Origin: VRUE01 sp963817945
GTDB taxonomy: Bacteria > Actinomycetota > Thermoleophilia > Solirubrobacterales > 70-9
Direction: 5' to 3'
DNA: 64,000 nucleotides
Assembly: GCA_963817945.1 (NCBI GenBank)
Contig: CAWFQH010000001.1
Coordinates: 771,299-835,298 of the forward strand
Under the pieces are notes generated by a model. The model made no database searches, had not been told where the DNA came from, and was given only the letters and a program-made list of their open reading frames with translations. This document shows positions 1 through 8,594 of this stretch, in pieces. The translations under genes were made by a program, and so were the position numbers. How positions within the stretch are numbered: the first letter of the stretch is position 1; each line of letters opens with the position of its first letter.

Positions 1-819
1 AGCCCCGACGACTCGCGCGAGCGCCTGCTGGCGGCGCTGCGACGCACCGATTTGGAGGCGCGCCTGGTCGACCACTCGCGCAACTTCGGCTCCTTCGCCG
101 CGATCCGCACCGGCATGAGCCTGGCGCGCGGCGAGCGGATCGCGGTGATGGCGGCCGACCTGCAGGAGCCGCCCGAGCTAGTGCTCGAGTTCCTGCGTCG
201 CCTCGCCGGCGGCGAGGTACGACGTCGTCGTCGGCGAACGAGCCAGCCGCGACGACCGCGGCGACACCGCCTCCGGCCTCTACTGGCGCCTCTACCGACG
301 CTTCGTGATGGCCGACATTCCGGCCAGCGGCGTCGACGTCTTCGCCTGCACCGCCGCCGTCCGCGACGTCGTCTGCTCGCTCGAGCACGTCAACACGTCG
401 CTCGTCGCCCAGCTCTTCTGGGTCGGCTTCCGGCGCGAGATCGTCCCCTACGATCGGCGCCCGCAGCCGCCGGCAAGAGCGGCTGGACCCTGCGGCGCAA
501 GCTGCGCTACCTGTCTCGACAGCGTCTTCGCCTTCACCGACCTGCCGGTGCGCGTCCTCTGGGTCGTCGGCTTGCTGGGCCTCGCCCTCGGCCTGCTCGT
601 CGGCGCGGTGATCGTGATCGCCCGCGCTGGTCGGCGCGATCGACGTCCCGGGCTACGCGGCGACGGTGTTGACGATCGTCTTCTTCGGCAGCCTCAACCT
701 GATCGGGCTGGGAATCATCGGCTCCTACGTCTGGCGCGCCTACGAGATCGATCAAGGGCCGGCCGGGCGCGATCGTCCGCGAGATCGTCGACCTGCCGGG
801 AGGGAAAGAGGATGGCTGA
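1..819 (+). pseudogene. GT2 family glycosyltransferase (GtrB/DPM-like), 5' truncated and frameshifted
   Basis: The start lies outside the window. The readable protein has the GT2 acceptor region, with an AADLQEPPE stretch typical of GtrB/ArnC/polyprenyl-phosphate glycosyltransferases, and two C-terminal membrane helices (from about 540-620 and 660-740). Enzymes of this type load a sugar from a nucleotide donor onto polyprenyl phosphate at the cytoplasmic membrane. The reading frame changes at least five times: frame 1 to 2 near 217, 2 to 1 near 460, 1 to 2 near 515, 2 to 3 near 626, and 3 to 1 near 756. Conserved sequence resumes after each shift, so single-base sequencing errors are more likely than real decay. 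The stop overlaps the start of the next gene (ATGGCTGA), which suggests translational coupling in a surface glycan operon. Confidence 0.75.
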
Positions 820-1757
820 GGTGTTCGTGCATGACCGCGGGCTCTGCGAGAGCGACGAGGTCGGCGCCGGGACGCGGATCTGGGCCTTCGCCCACGTCCT
901 GCCCGGCGCCAGGATCGGCGCCGACTGCAACATCTGCGACCACGTCTTCATCGAGAACGACGTCATGGTCGGCGATCGGGTGACGATCAAGTGCGGCGTG
1001 CAGCTCTGGGACGGCGTGCGGCTCGAGGACGACGTCTTCGTCGGGCCCAACGCCACCTTCACCAACGACCCCTTCCCGCGCAGCCAGCAGCACCCCGACG
1101 AGTTCGCCCGCGACCGTGGTCCGGACGCGGCGCCTCGATCGGCGCCAACGCCACGATCCTGCCGGGACTGGACCATCGGCCAGCGACGCCATGGTCGGCG
1201 CCGGCGCCGTCGTCACCCGCGCCGTCCCGCCCCACGCGATCGTCATCGGCAACCCCGCCCGCATCCGCGGCTACGCCGAGACTCCCGGGGCCCGATGCCA
1301 AGACCTCCGAGCCGCCGCGCGTCGGCAAGGAACCGCTCGGCGTGCGCGGCGTCCAGCGTGCAGCGGTGTCCCGGAGTACGCGACCTGCGCGGCAGCCTCA
1401 CCGCCGCCGACCTGCCCAGCGAGGGCATCCCCTTCGTCCCGCAACGCTGCTTCGTGGTCTTCGACGTGCCCAGCCGCAGGAGGTGCGCGGCGAGCACGCC
1501 CACCGCGCCTGCGAGCAGTTCCTGGTCTGCGTCTGCGCGGCTCGGTGATGGTCTCCGTCGACGACGGCCGCGAACCGGCGCACGAGGTCCTGCTCGACTC
1601 GCCCACGGTCGGCGTCTACATGCCCGGCCGATGGTCTGGGGCACCCAGTACCGCTACGGCGCCAGACGCCGTGCTGCTCGTCCTCGCCTCGCTGCCCTAC
1701 GACCCCGACGACTACATCCGCGACTACGACGAGTTCCTCGCCGCCGCCCAGGGCTAG
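812..1757 (+). pseudogene. WxcM-like bifunctional protein: left-handed beta-helix acyltransferase plus sugar 3,4-ketoisomerase cupin, frameshifted
   Basis: The ATG sits 9 bases after a GGAGGG ribosome site and overlaps the previous stop. The first ~150 codons form a hexapeptide-repeat acyltransferase (phrases GARIGADCNICDHVFIEN and later AMVGAGAVVTRAVPPHA). The second half matches the WxcM/FdtA cupin that isomerises dTDP-4-keto-6-deoxyglucose (GEHAH, QFLVCV, YMP, YDPDDYIRDYDEF). Such fusions make 3-acylamino-3,6-dideoxy sugars for surface polysaccharide. Following the homology needs about ten frame changes between ~1112 and ~1660, each by one base, with conserved residues restored every time. 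I infer sequence error at a low-coverage edge. The alternative is genuine pseudogenisation, but both domains remain recognisable throughout. Confidence 0.75.
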
Positions 1758-1758
1758 C

Positions 1759-3168
1759 TTGCCCGCCCCACTCGCTCAAGCCGTCCGGCGGGCGCGTGCG
1801 GCGCCCGCGCTCACGGCCTTCGCGATCGCCTGCGCAGCTGGCATCGTCGTCGCCCTTCTGCAGGGCGAAAAGTGGTTCCACTACGACTCCGGCGGCTACT
1901 GGAGCCTCTCGGAAACCTTCGTCCGCGACGGCAGCTTCTCGCTCTTCAACTACGAAGGCGACGGCCTGCGCGGCTTCACCCTGCCGCTGCTCTACTGGGC
2001 GGTGGGAACCGTCGGCGACGCCTTCGGCGCCATGGACTCGCTGACGGTCCGGGTCTTCAACGCCGCGCTGTTCGCCCTGATCGGGGCGATTCTGGCCCCC
2101 CGTTTGGCCGCGGTCACCTGGCCCGAAAGGAGCTGGAACGTGAGCCGGCGCCTCGTCCTCTGTGGCCTTCTCCTGCTCTTCTGGGGCGGCTATCTAAGCT
2201 TTCCACTGAGCGACTTCCCCGCCTTCGCGCTGGCCCTGCTGGCGCTGCTCACGGTCGCTCGTTCGGACTCCTGGCCGTCGCTGCTCCTCGCCGGGCTCTG
2301 CGCGGGGCTGGCGATCAACTTCCGCCCCGCTTACGCGTTCCTGGCGCCAGCGCTGATCGTGCTGCTGGGTTGGAGCTGGATCGAGCGGCGCGGCGACGGG
2401 CGGCTCCTGACTCGGCGCCACGCGCTCGCCTTCGCCGCGCTCGCGGCCGGCGGGGCGCTGGTCGCTCTGCCGCAGGCGGTCGTGCAGGAGCGCCAGTTCG
2501 GACAGTTCTCGCCGATGCCCGGCAGCTCGACGCTGAGCTCCTCCCAGTACCGGCTCGGGATCGAACTGCAGCGTTACGAGACCTACCTCGGCGGCGGCAT
2601 GGAATACGTCGACCCGCACACGGGCGAGCTCGTCGAAGAGCTCGACCGCAGAGGGCTCAGCGTCTCCTCATACCTCGACGTCCTCGTCAGCAACCCCGTC
2701 ACGATCGCCGGCCTCGTCCTCCGCCACACGGTCAATGGCTTCGACCAGCGCTACACGACGCCCTACGTGGAGACGCTCGAATCCGAACAGAGCGGCTTTA
2801 AGTCGACCTGGCACCTGCTGCTGCGCGTCGCCGGCTTTTTGCTCCTCTTCCTGGCGATCCTCCGCGTTGTCTGGCCGGCCGGGCGCCGCAGCCTCGGGCC
2901 GGCTCGCTGGCGCTACATCGTCGCTCTGCTCCTCGTCGTCGCGGTCTCGGCGATACCGGCAGCAATGGACACCCGCTACGTCCTCCCCGCCTACGTCGTC
3001 TGCTGGCTGCTCGCGGCCGCCCCCGGCTGGCGCGAGGCACTGAGGGAGGCGCACGCGAGGCCGCCCCGGCGCGCCGCCCTGGGCCTCGCCCTCGCCGCCG
3101 CCGCCCTCTACGCCGTCGTCGTCTGGACGATCGTCAGCGGCGCCACCGACAACCTGCGCCTCGCCTGA
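1759..3168 (+). CDS. Polytopic membrane protein, GT39/ArnT-like glycosyltransferase candidate
   Basis: 469 residues starting at a TTG two bases after the previous stop. The protein has a short basic N-terminus and then roughly ten hydrophobic segments. The first extracytoplasmic loop carries HYDSGGYW, resembling the acidic loop motif of GT-C fold glycosyltransferases that take sugars from polyprenyl-phosphate donors. A large soluble loop (about residues 235-310) separates two membrane blocks, as in ArnT/PMT-like enzymes. Location inside a glycan gene set next to a GT2 enzyme fits a membrane sugar transferase. I do not see a diagnostic signature that would fix donor or acceptor, so it could also be an uncharacterised membrane protein. 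This is the first gene in the window that reads cleanly from start to stop. Confidence 0.6.
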   Translation: MPAPLAQAVRRARAAPALTAFAIACAAGIVVALLQGEKWFHYDSGGYWSLSETFVRDGSFSLFNYEGDGLRGFTLPLLYWAVGTVGDAFGAMDSLTVRVFNAALFALIGAILAPRLAAVTWPERSWNVSRRLVLCGLLLLFWGGYLSFPLSDFPAFALALLALLTVARSDSWPSLLLAGLCAGLAINFRPAYAFLAPALIVLLGWSWIERRGDGRLLTRRHALAFAALAAGGALVALPQAVVQERQFGQFSPMPGSSTLSSSQYRLGIELQRYETYLGGGMEYVDPHTGELVEELDRRGLSVSSYLDVLVSNPVTIAGLVLRHTVNGFDQRYTTPYVETLESEQSGFKSTWHLLLRVAGFLLLFLAILRVVWPAGRRSLGPARWRYIVALLLVVAVSAIPAAMDTRYVLPAYVVCWLLAAAPGWREALREAHARPPRRAALGLALAAAALYAVVVWTIVSGATDNLRLA

Positions 3169-3194
3169 GGCGGCAATCGGAAAGGATTCGCGCC

Positions 3195-3923
3195 GTGGAC
3201 GAGGCCGCATACCGAGAGCACTACGAGGTCGAGGACCGCCACTGGTGGTTCCGCGGGCGCTGGGCCGTGGTCGAGTCGCTTCTCTCTCGCACCTCCCTGC
3301 CGCCATCGCCGCGGATCCTCGACGCTGGCTGCGGCACCGGCGGCAACCTGCGGCGCTACGCCCGGCTCGGCGAGGTGGAGGGCGTCGAGCCGTCGGCCGC
3401 CGCAGTCCGCTTCTGCCGCGAGCGCGGCTTCGCCGTCGAGCAGGCGGGACTGGAGGAACTGCCGTTCGAAGACGGACGTTTCGACTTGGTCGCCGCGACC
3501 GATGTGCTCGAGCACATCGCGGCGGAGCGGCAGGCGCTGAGCGAATTGCGACGGGTGACCAGGCCCGGCGGGGCGATGCTCCTCACCGTGCCCGCCTACA
3601 TGTGGCTGTGGAGCGCGGAGGACGAGAGCCTGCACCACCAGCGCCGCTACACCAGGCCGCGCCTGCTGCAGGCGGTCCGGGGGGCCGGCTGGCAGCCCGA
3701 GACCGCGACTTACTTCAACCTGCTGCTGCTGCCGGCGATCGCCCTCGCCCGCCGCCTGCCGGGGAGGGAATCCAAGCAGCGCCGGGCGGAGGTCGAACGC
3801 ACCCCGCCCGCCCTCGACGGCCCGCTCTCCCTGCCGATGCGCTTCGAGGCGCGGCTGGTCCGCGCCGGCGTTCGCCTGCCCGCCGGCGTCTCAGTCGCGC
3901 TCGTCTGCCGCAACGGGGACTGA
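3195..3923 (+). CDS. Class I SAM-dependent methyltransferase
   Basis: 242 residues from a GTG start. Motif I is ILDAGCGTGGNL (about residues 40-51), followed by an acidic end of strand 2 (GVEPS), a post-I LPFEDGRFDLV and the DVLEHI motif typical of the Methyltransf_11/UbiE-like group. The N-terminal HYEVEDRHWWFRGR stretch is frequently seen in methyltransferases encoded beside GT2 glycosyltransferases in polysaccharide clusters. The substrate is unknown and I infer a glycan or polyprenyl-linked intermediate from context. Its 3' end overlaps the convergent GT2 gene by 33 bases, so the two transcripts are antisense over that stretch. Confidence 0.8.
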   Translation: MDEAAYREHYEVEDRHWWFRGRWAVVESLLSRTSLPPSPRILDAGCGTGGNLRRYARLGEVEGVEPSAAAVRFCRERGFAVEQAGLEELPFEDGRFDLVAATDVLEHIAAERQALSELRRVTRPGGAMLLTVPAYMWLWSAEDESLHHQRRYTRPRLLQAVRGAGWQPETATYFNLLLLPAIALARRLPGRESKQRRAEVERTPPALDGPLSLPMRFEARLVRAGVRLPAGVSVALVCRNGD

Positions 3924-4724
3924 GCCCCCCGCAGCGCCCGCCCGCCGCGGGCGGGCCGAGCGACGGAGCCGGTAGGCGAGACGGCTGATGTCCCGCAGCA
4001 TCTGCACGCTCGCCGACATCACCCGGACGCGCGAACGGGAGTCGTGCACGTAGAGCACCGGCACCTCGGCGATCCTGAGGCCGGCCAGGTCGGCCCGCAT
4101 CAGCAGCTCGACGTCGAAGGCAAAGCCGGGGCAGATCTGCTCGGCCAGAAGGTCCCTGGCGACAGCCGTCCGCATCAGCTTGAAGCCGCACTGGGTGTCG
4201 CGCACGTCGAGGCCGGTCAGCATCCGCACGGCGCCGTTGAAGGCGGTGCCGGTCAGCTGCCGGTGCATCGGGCCGCGCTCGACCACCGCCCCCGGCACCG
4301 CCCGCGATCCGATCGCCAGGTCGAAGCCGTCGCGGACCGCGGTGGCGAGCTTCTCCAGCTCCTCCAGCGGCGTAGAGAGATCGACGTCCGCCAGCAACAC
4401 GTACTCGCCCGCCGCCTGCTCGACGCCTGCGGCGACGGCCGCGCCCTTGCCCTCGTTGCGGCTGAAGCCGAGAACCGGCTTCAGCCGCCGGTCGGCGGCG
4501 GCCGCGGCTGACAGGATCTCCGCCGTGCGATCGCCGCTGCCATCGTCGACGATCAGCGTCTCCAGCAGCTCGAAGCCGGCCCCCTCCACCGCCTCCTGCG
4601 CGGAACCGGCCAAAGCATCCAGCAGGCCCGGCAGCCGCGCCTCCTCGTCAAAGGCCGGGATCACCAGCGAGAGAGTCGCCCGCGTGAGGCCGGACGCAGG
4701 GGCCGTTGGGTTCGCGCCTCCCAC
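3891..4724 (-). CDS. GT2 family glycosyltransferase, dolichyl-phosphate beta-glucosyltransferase-like
   Basis: 277 residues from a GTG start. The N-terminal GT-A fold shows LVIPAFDEEARL, the nucleotide-binding VDDGSGDRT, and the metal-binding DVDLSTPLEEL, in which the D-x-D-x-S/T pattern is typical of the ALG5/DPG-synthase branch. Later come GSRAVPGA and DTQCGFKLMR, also characteristic of that branch. These enzymes transfer glucose or a related sugar from a nucleotide donor to a polyprenyl phosphate on the cytoplasmic side. No C-terminal membrane helices are present, unlike the gene at the left edge. It runs opposite to its neighbours and overlaps the methyltransferase gene tail to tail. Confidence 0.8.
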   Translation of the reverse strand: MGGANPTAPASGLTRATLSLVIPAFDEEARLPGLLDALAGSAQEAVEGAGFELLETLIVDDGSGDRTAEILSAAAAADRRLKPVLGFSRNEGKGAAVAAGVEQAAGEYVLLADVDLSTPLEELEKLATAVRDGFDLAIGSRAVPGAVVERGPMHRQLTGTAFNGAVRMLTGLDVRDTQCGFKLMRTAVARDLLAEQICPGFAFDVELLMRADLAGLRIAEVPVLYVHDSRSRVRVMSASVQMLRDISRLAYRLRRSARPRRAGAAGGSVPVAADERD

Positions 4725-4766
4725 AGCGCCAACGATACGCGAGCAGATAGCGTCCGCGATTCGCAG

Positions 4767-5546
4767 ATGCCAGCCGCGACGAGCCTCCGCTCCACGAATC
4801 CATACGGCGTCAAGTCGATGGCGGCCCGCACGGGCGGCCTCTACCGCTGGGCGCGGCGGCTGCGCGCTCTCGCGCGGTACCTACGGCGGCGGCCGCACGA
4901 TCCCGACTTCGCCGCCTTCGGCAAGTTGCCCGGCGAGGGCCTCTTTCTCGACGTAGGGGCCAGCATCGGCCAGTCGGCCCTCTCGTTCCGCATCTTCAAC
5001 CGGCGCGCCCCGATTCTCTCGCTGGAGCCGCTGCCCTCCCACCGTGACGACCTGCGCTTCGTGCAGCGAGCAATCCGCGGCTACCGCTTCATGATCGCCG
5101 GCGCCGCCGAGCGGACCTCGCGGGCGACGCTTTACGTACCGATGCTCGGCTCCTACGAACTGCCGGCGGAGTCTGCGCTGAACCGCGAGGACGCCGCCGC
5201 CGTCCTCGCCCGCCTCGAAGCCGAAGGCGCCCACGGCGGCGACCTGCACCTGAAGGAGGTGGAGGTGAAGCTGCAGCGGCTCGACGAGCTCGGCCTCGAC
5301 CCGAGCTTCGTCAAGATCGACGTCGAGGGGGCCGAGCTCGGCGTCCTCAGAGGGCTGCAGGAGACGATCGCGCGCTGCCGGCCGGCGCTGATGATCGAGC
5401 GCTCCGAGCGGATCGGCGAGGTGATCGAGCTCCTCGGCGGGGAGGGGTACGACCCCTTCGTCTACGACAATGCCGGCGAGGGCTTCCGCCCCTACCAAGG
5501 GCAGTCGACCGTCAATGTCTTCTTCCTGGCTGGGTCTGAGCGCTAG
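4767..5546 (+). CDS. FkbM family methyltransferase
   Basis: 259 residues. Motif I reads FLDVGASIGQSAL, followed by SLEPLPSH (end of strand 2). FVKIDVEGAELGVLRGL is the hallmark of FkbM-type O-methyltransferases, and the tail IERSE fits the same family. These enzymes methylate hydroxyls of sugars or secondary metabolites using SAM. The first ATG gives a short arginine-poor leader; the ATG at 4818, just before a basic segment, is an alternative start. The gene is divergent from the GT2 gene with only 42 bases between them, so promoters must lie in that gap or in coding sequence. Context suggests methylation of a surface glycan. Confidence 0.85.
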   Translation: MPAATSLRSTNPYGVKSMAARTGGLYRWARRLRALARYLRRRPHDPDFAAFGKLPGEGLFLDVGASIGQSALSFRIFNRRAPILSLEPLPSHRDDLRFVQRAIRGYRFMIAGAAERTSRATLYVPMLGSYELPAESALNREDAAAVLARLEAEGAHGGDLHLKEVEVKLQRLDELGLDPSFVKIDVEGAELGVLRGLQETIARCRPALMIERSERIGEVIELLGGEGYDPFVYDNAGEGFRPYQGQSTVNVFFLAGSER

Positions 5547-6680
5547 CTAGGGGCGAGCGCGGCCGCCGCTGAGGGAGACGAAGGCGCGCCAGGCCGGCTT
5601 CGGCTTGAAGCGGGGGCCACTGCGGAAGAGGCCGACCGAGTCGCAGAAGTTGCAGGAGCCGGCAGCGTCCTTCCAGGAGAACCAGTAGACCTGCTTCACG
5701 TTGAGGCGGCCGCGGTTGGCGATCAGGTAGCGGTAGGAGTCGCGCAGCTGCCGCACCTGCCCCTGCACCCCCTGCTCGAAGGCGACTTGGCGGAAGTTGT
5801 TCTGGGAGCCCCAGCCGATCTCGGTCAGGTAGAGGCCGGCCCTCGGATCGCGGTTGTCGCGGGCGACTTCCCGCAGCTCCTCCGCCATTTCAATCAGGTC
5901 GTCGGCGTCGATGGCGTAGGGGTGCAGGGCGATGCCGTCGAATTTCGCCTTGATCCCCGGCACCGCGTAGAGGCGGTCGAGGAAGTCGGCGGCCGGCATC
6001 CCCCGCCGACCGGACGCGGTCGGCTCCCCGAAGAGGCCGGAGAGGATGACGTCGGCCCCGGGGTCTGCGGCGACGATCGCGCGGTGGCTCAGCTTCAGCA
6101 GCCGCGCGTAGCGCGAGGGCGAGACCGGCAGGGCGAAGTAGAAGAAGTTGGCCTCGTTCCAGACCTGCCAGGCGCGGATCGGCAGCGGCCGCGGAATCGG
6201 CGGCTCGTATTGCACGCCGATGCCGCCGGGTGCGCGGCTGCGCCAGAACTCGCCTCCCGGCCCGTAGCGGTCGACGATCGCGGTCAGGAAGGCGGCCCAG
6301 GCCTGCCGTTGCACGCCGCTGTCGACGGGCATCGTCGTCGGCTTGCGCGCGAGCCAGCGCGGCGTGCCGTAGAGGAAGGGGAGGACCTCGATCCGCTCGC
6401 GCGCCGCCAGCTCGACGATTTCGTCGAGGCCTTCCCAGACGTAGCCGCCGCGCCGCGAAGGCTGCACCGCGCCCCAGGGAACAGGCACACGAATCGTGCC
6501 GATGCGCCCGGCGCGCATGTAGTCGACGTCGGTCTCGGTGAGGATCGTCTGCGGGGCGATCCCGAAGAAGTCGCGCGGCACCGCCTGCGCGGCCGGGGCC
6601 GCCAGCGAGCTCGCCATCCCGGCGAAGGCCAGCAGCGAGGCGGCAAGCGTGGCGGCGAATGCGGTTCTCGGCGATTTCAT
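5547..6680 (-). CDS. Secreted GH-A clan glycoside hydrolase (cellulase/GH39-like TIM barrel)
   Basis: I chose the start at the MKSPRTAF methionine because it begins a standard signal peptide ending AAPAAQA; the longer frame upstream has no signal-like sequence. The mature protein is a TIM-barrel hydrolase. The acid/base glutamate is in the WNEANFF motif after strand 4, and the nucleophile candidate is in YLTEIGWGS on strand 7, an arrangement typical of clan GH-A. PRWLARKP and ALHPYAI also fit this clan. The substrate is unknown. The stop directly abuts that of the FkbM gene (convergent). Length (377 aa) is normal for a single catalytic domain, and no carbohydrate-binding module is seen. Export implies action at the cell surface or on external polysaccharide. 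Confidence 0.75.
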   Translation of the reverse strand: MKSPRTAFAATLAASLLAFAGMASSLAAPAAQAVPRDFFGIAPQTILTETDVDYMRAGRIGTIRVPVPWGAVQPSRRGGYVWEGLDEIVELAARERIEVLPFLYGTPRWLARKPTTMPVDSGVQRQAWAAFLTAIVDRYGPGGEFWRSRAPGGIGVQYEPPIPRPLPIRAWQVWNEANFFYFALPVSPSRYARLLKLSHRAIVAADPGADVILSGLFGEPTASGRRGMPAADFLDRLYAVPGIKAKFDGIALHPYAIDADDLIEMAEELREVARDNRDPRAGLYLTEIGWGSQNNFRQVAFEQGVQGQVRQLRDSYRYLIANRGRLNVKQVYWFSWKDAAGSCNFCDSVGLFRSGPRFKPKPAWRAFVSLSGGRARP

Positions 6681-6828
6681 CGGCGGTAAGCGACTGCGGA
6701 CGCGCAGCATACGGATGGCCCAGGTCGCAGGGCCGGGGAGCCAACCGATTCCAGAACCCGGCGCTGGCGGCCAAGTCGCGGTCGCGCGGCGCTGGCGTGC
6801 GAGCAGCGCAGGATTTAGGCTCGGTGCG

Positions 6829-7368
6829 ATGTGGGCAAGCCGCATTCTTGTCGCCGCAGACGTCCACGTCTGGAGCGCGGAGCTCGACTCGCCGTCCTGG
6901 CCGGGCGCCGAAGGCCTGCCGCCGGGAGAGCGCGAACGGGCGGCCCGGATCCTGAACCCGCGCCGGGCGCGGCGCTGGACGGCGGCGCGCTGGGCGCTGC
7001 GCCGGGTCCTCTCGCATTATTTGGGCGCGGCGCCGACGGAGATCGAGCTAGCGAGCGCCGAGGGCGGCAAGCCGGCGCTCGCAGCGTCGCCGCTCCACTT
7101 CAACCTCAGCCACTCGCACCGCATCGCTTTGGTGGCCGTTGCAACCGGCCGCGAGGTCGGCGTCGACGTCGAGTGGATCGACCCGCGGCGCCCCACTCCC
7201 TTCTACCTCGGCTGGACGCGCCGCGAGGCGGCCGCCAAGTGCTGCGGCGGCGGACTCTGGTCGCCGCCGCCGCCCGACCGTTCGGTCACGGTGGCCAACA
7301 TCGAGGCGGCCGCCGGCTTCGCCGCCGCGCTGGCGGTCGAGGCCCTGCCGCGCCTCAACGCCGCCTGA
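6829..7368 (+). CDS. 4'-phosphopantetheinyl transferase superfamily protein, internally shortened
   Basis: 179 residues, short for the Sfp type (about 220-240). Family motifs are present in order: GGKPAL, FNLSHS, the Mg-binding GVDVE and the WTRREAAAK helix. These enzymes move phosphopantetheine from CoA to a serine of carrier proteins. Only about 13 residues separate GVDVE from WTRREA. Normal members have roughly 35-45 there, carrying the segment with the conserved RFF-x-x-x-E stretch. The reading frame is intact, so a clean in-frame deletion or a divergent subtype is more likely than sequence error. No polyketide or NRPS genes are nearby. The divergent promoter region (148 bases) is shared with the glycosidase gene. 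Confidence 0.7.
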   Translation: MWASRILVAADVHVWSAELDSPSWPGAEGLPPGERERAARILNPRRARRWTAARWALRRVLSHYLGAAPTEIELASAEGGKPALAASPLHFNLSHSHRIALVAVATGREVGVDVEWIDPRRPTPFYLGWTRREAAAKCCGGGLWSPPPPDRSVTVANIEAAAGFAAALAVEALPRLNAA

Positions 7369-8062
7369 GGCGCAGGGCCGGGACCCGCCAGGCCGCCTCA
7401 GTGGCGATCGCCAGGCCCATCTTCGAGGAACCGGCACGCCGATCGCGGAAGACGATCGGGACCTCGACCACGTCAAAGCCGAGGCCGACCGCCCGGTAGG
7501 TCAGCTCGATCTGAAAGGCATAGCCGCGCGAGCGCACGGCATCGAGGTCGATCGCCTCGAGCACCTCGCGGCGGAAGCACTTGAAGCCGCCGGTCAGGTC
7601 GCGCACAGGCAAACCGAGGACGAGGCGCGCGTAGGCGCTGCCGGCGTGGCTCACGGCACGCCGCAGCGGCGGCCAGTCGCTGACCCCGCCGCCCTCGACG
7701 TAGCGGGAACCGAGCACCACGTCGGCCTTCCCGCTGGCCTCCAGCAGGCGCGGCAGGTAGGCCGGGTCGTGCGAGAAGTCGGAGTCCATCTCCAGCACCA
7801 GGCCGGCCCCCGCGGCGAGCGCGTGGCGAAAGCCGGCGACGTAGGCCGGTCCGAGCCCTTCCTTGCGCGGCCGGTGCAGGACCTCGACCGCCTCTTCCGC
7901 CGCCGCCAGACGATCGGCGATCGCGCCGGTCCCGTCGGGCGAATTGTCGTCGACGATCAGGACCCGCGCCGATCCCGGCAGCTTGGCGCGCGCGGCGGCG
8001 ACGAAAGCCTCGATGTTGGCCGCCTCGTCGTAGGTCGGCAGGACCAGCCAGGCGGGGCCCAT
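7355..8062 (-). CDS. Polyprenol monophosphomannose synthase-like GT2 glycosyltransferase
   Basis: 235 residues, a single GT-A domain. VLPTYDEAANI, IVDDNSPDGTG, EMDSDFSHDP (the D-x-D metal site), GSRYVEGG and DLTGGFKCFRREVLE are the full motif series of DPM1/Ppm1-type synthases, which make polyprenyl-phosphate mannose from GDP-mannose. No membrane helices follow the catalytic domain, as in the soluble DPM1 subfamily. In actinobacteria the product feeds lipoglycan and protein mannosylation through GT-C enzymes, so the membrane protein near 1.8-3.2 kb is a possible user (inference). It overlaps the phosphopantetheinyl transferase gene by 14 bases and lies two bases from the PPOX gene, which is probably cotranscribed. 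Confidence 0.85.
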   Translation of the reverse strand: MGPAWLVLPTYDEAANIEAFVAAARAKLPGSARVLIVDDNSPDGTGAIADRLAAAEEAVEVLHRPRKEGLGPAYVAGFRHALAAGAGLVLEMDSDFSHDPAYLPRLLEASGKADVVLGSRYVEGGGVSDWPPLRRAVSHAGSAYARLVLGLPVRDLTGGFKCFRREVLEAIDLDAVRSRGYAFQIELTYRAVGLGFDVVEVPIVFRDRRAGSSKMGLAIATEAAWRVPALRLRRR

Positions 8063-8064
8063 GC

Positions 8065-8532
8065 TCAGTAGGTGCCGCCGAGCTTGCGGTGGTCCCAGCT
8101 CGCGACCCGTTGCGACTTGAAGTGAATAGCCACGCGTTTCGGCGCCTGCGCTTCAAGCGCCGCCCTGGCGTCGCCCTCGACAGCCGAGATGCCCTCGGCG
8201 TAGCGCACCGTCAACTCTTCGGCGAAGCCGATCACGGTCTCGAAGTCGCGGTGGATCGCCGCCTCGGCCTCGATCATCGCGCCCCGCAGCTCGCCGTACT
8301 CGTGCCCGGTCTCGACCAGGACGGTCGCCCGCGGGTCGCGTTCCAGGTTGCGCACCTTCTGCGACTTGGCGTAGGTCCAGATCCAGACCTCGCCATGGCG
8401 TGGGACGAACCAGAGCGGCATCGAGTGCGGCCAGCCACGCGGGCCGTTCGAGGAGACCACAGCGACCCGCTCCTGCTCGAGCAGCTCCAGCAGCTCGTCC
8501 TCGCTCAGCTGGATCTGATCGCGGCGGCTCAC
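8065..8532 (-). CDS. PPOX-class pyridoxamine 5'-phosphate oxidase family protein (probably F420- or FMN-dependent)
   Basis: 155 residues forming a split-barrel flavin/deazaflavin-binding fold. Readable family features are RVAVVSSNGPRGWPHSMPLWF in the first strands (read from about residue 22), WTYAKSQKVRNLERDPRATV, where the K-x-x-N-L pattern is usual in actinobacterial PPOX proteins, and VETGHEYGELRG. Such proteins reduce small molecules with F420H2 or bind FMN or heme; the cofactor cannot be settled from sequence. It is probably cotranscribed with the downstream mannose synthase-like gene, which begins two bases away. The ATG start at the 5' end is the first plausible one. Confidence 0.75.
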   Translation of the reverse strand: MSRRDQIQLSEDELLELLEQERVAVVSSNGPRGWPHSMPLWFVPRHGEVWIWTYAKSQKVRNLERDPRATVLVETGHEYGELRGAMIEAEAAIHRDFETVIGFAEELTVRYAEGISAVEGDARAALEAQAPKRVAIHFKSQRVASWDHRKLGGTY

Positions 8533-8594
8533 CGGCGGGACTCTATGCGGAGCCAGTGCCCTCGGCTGGGCAATATAAACAGACGGGTACTACT

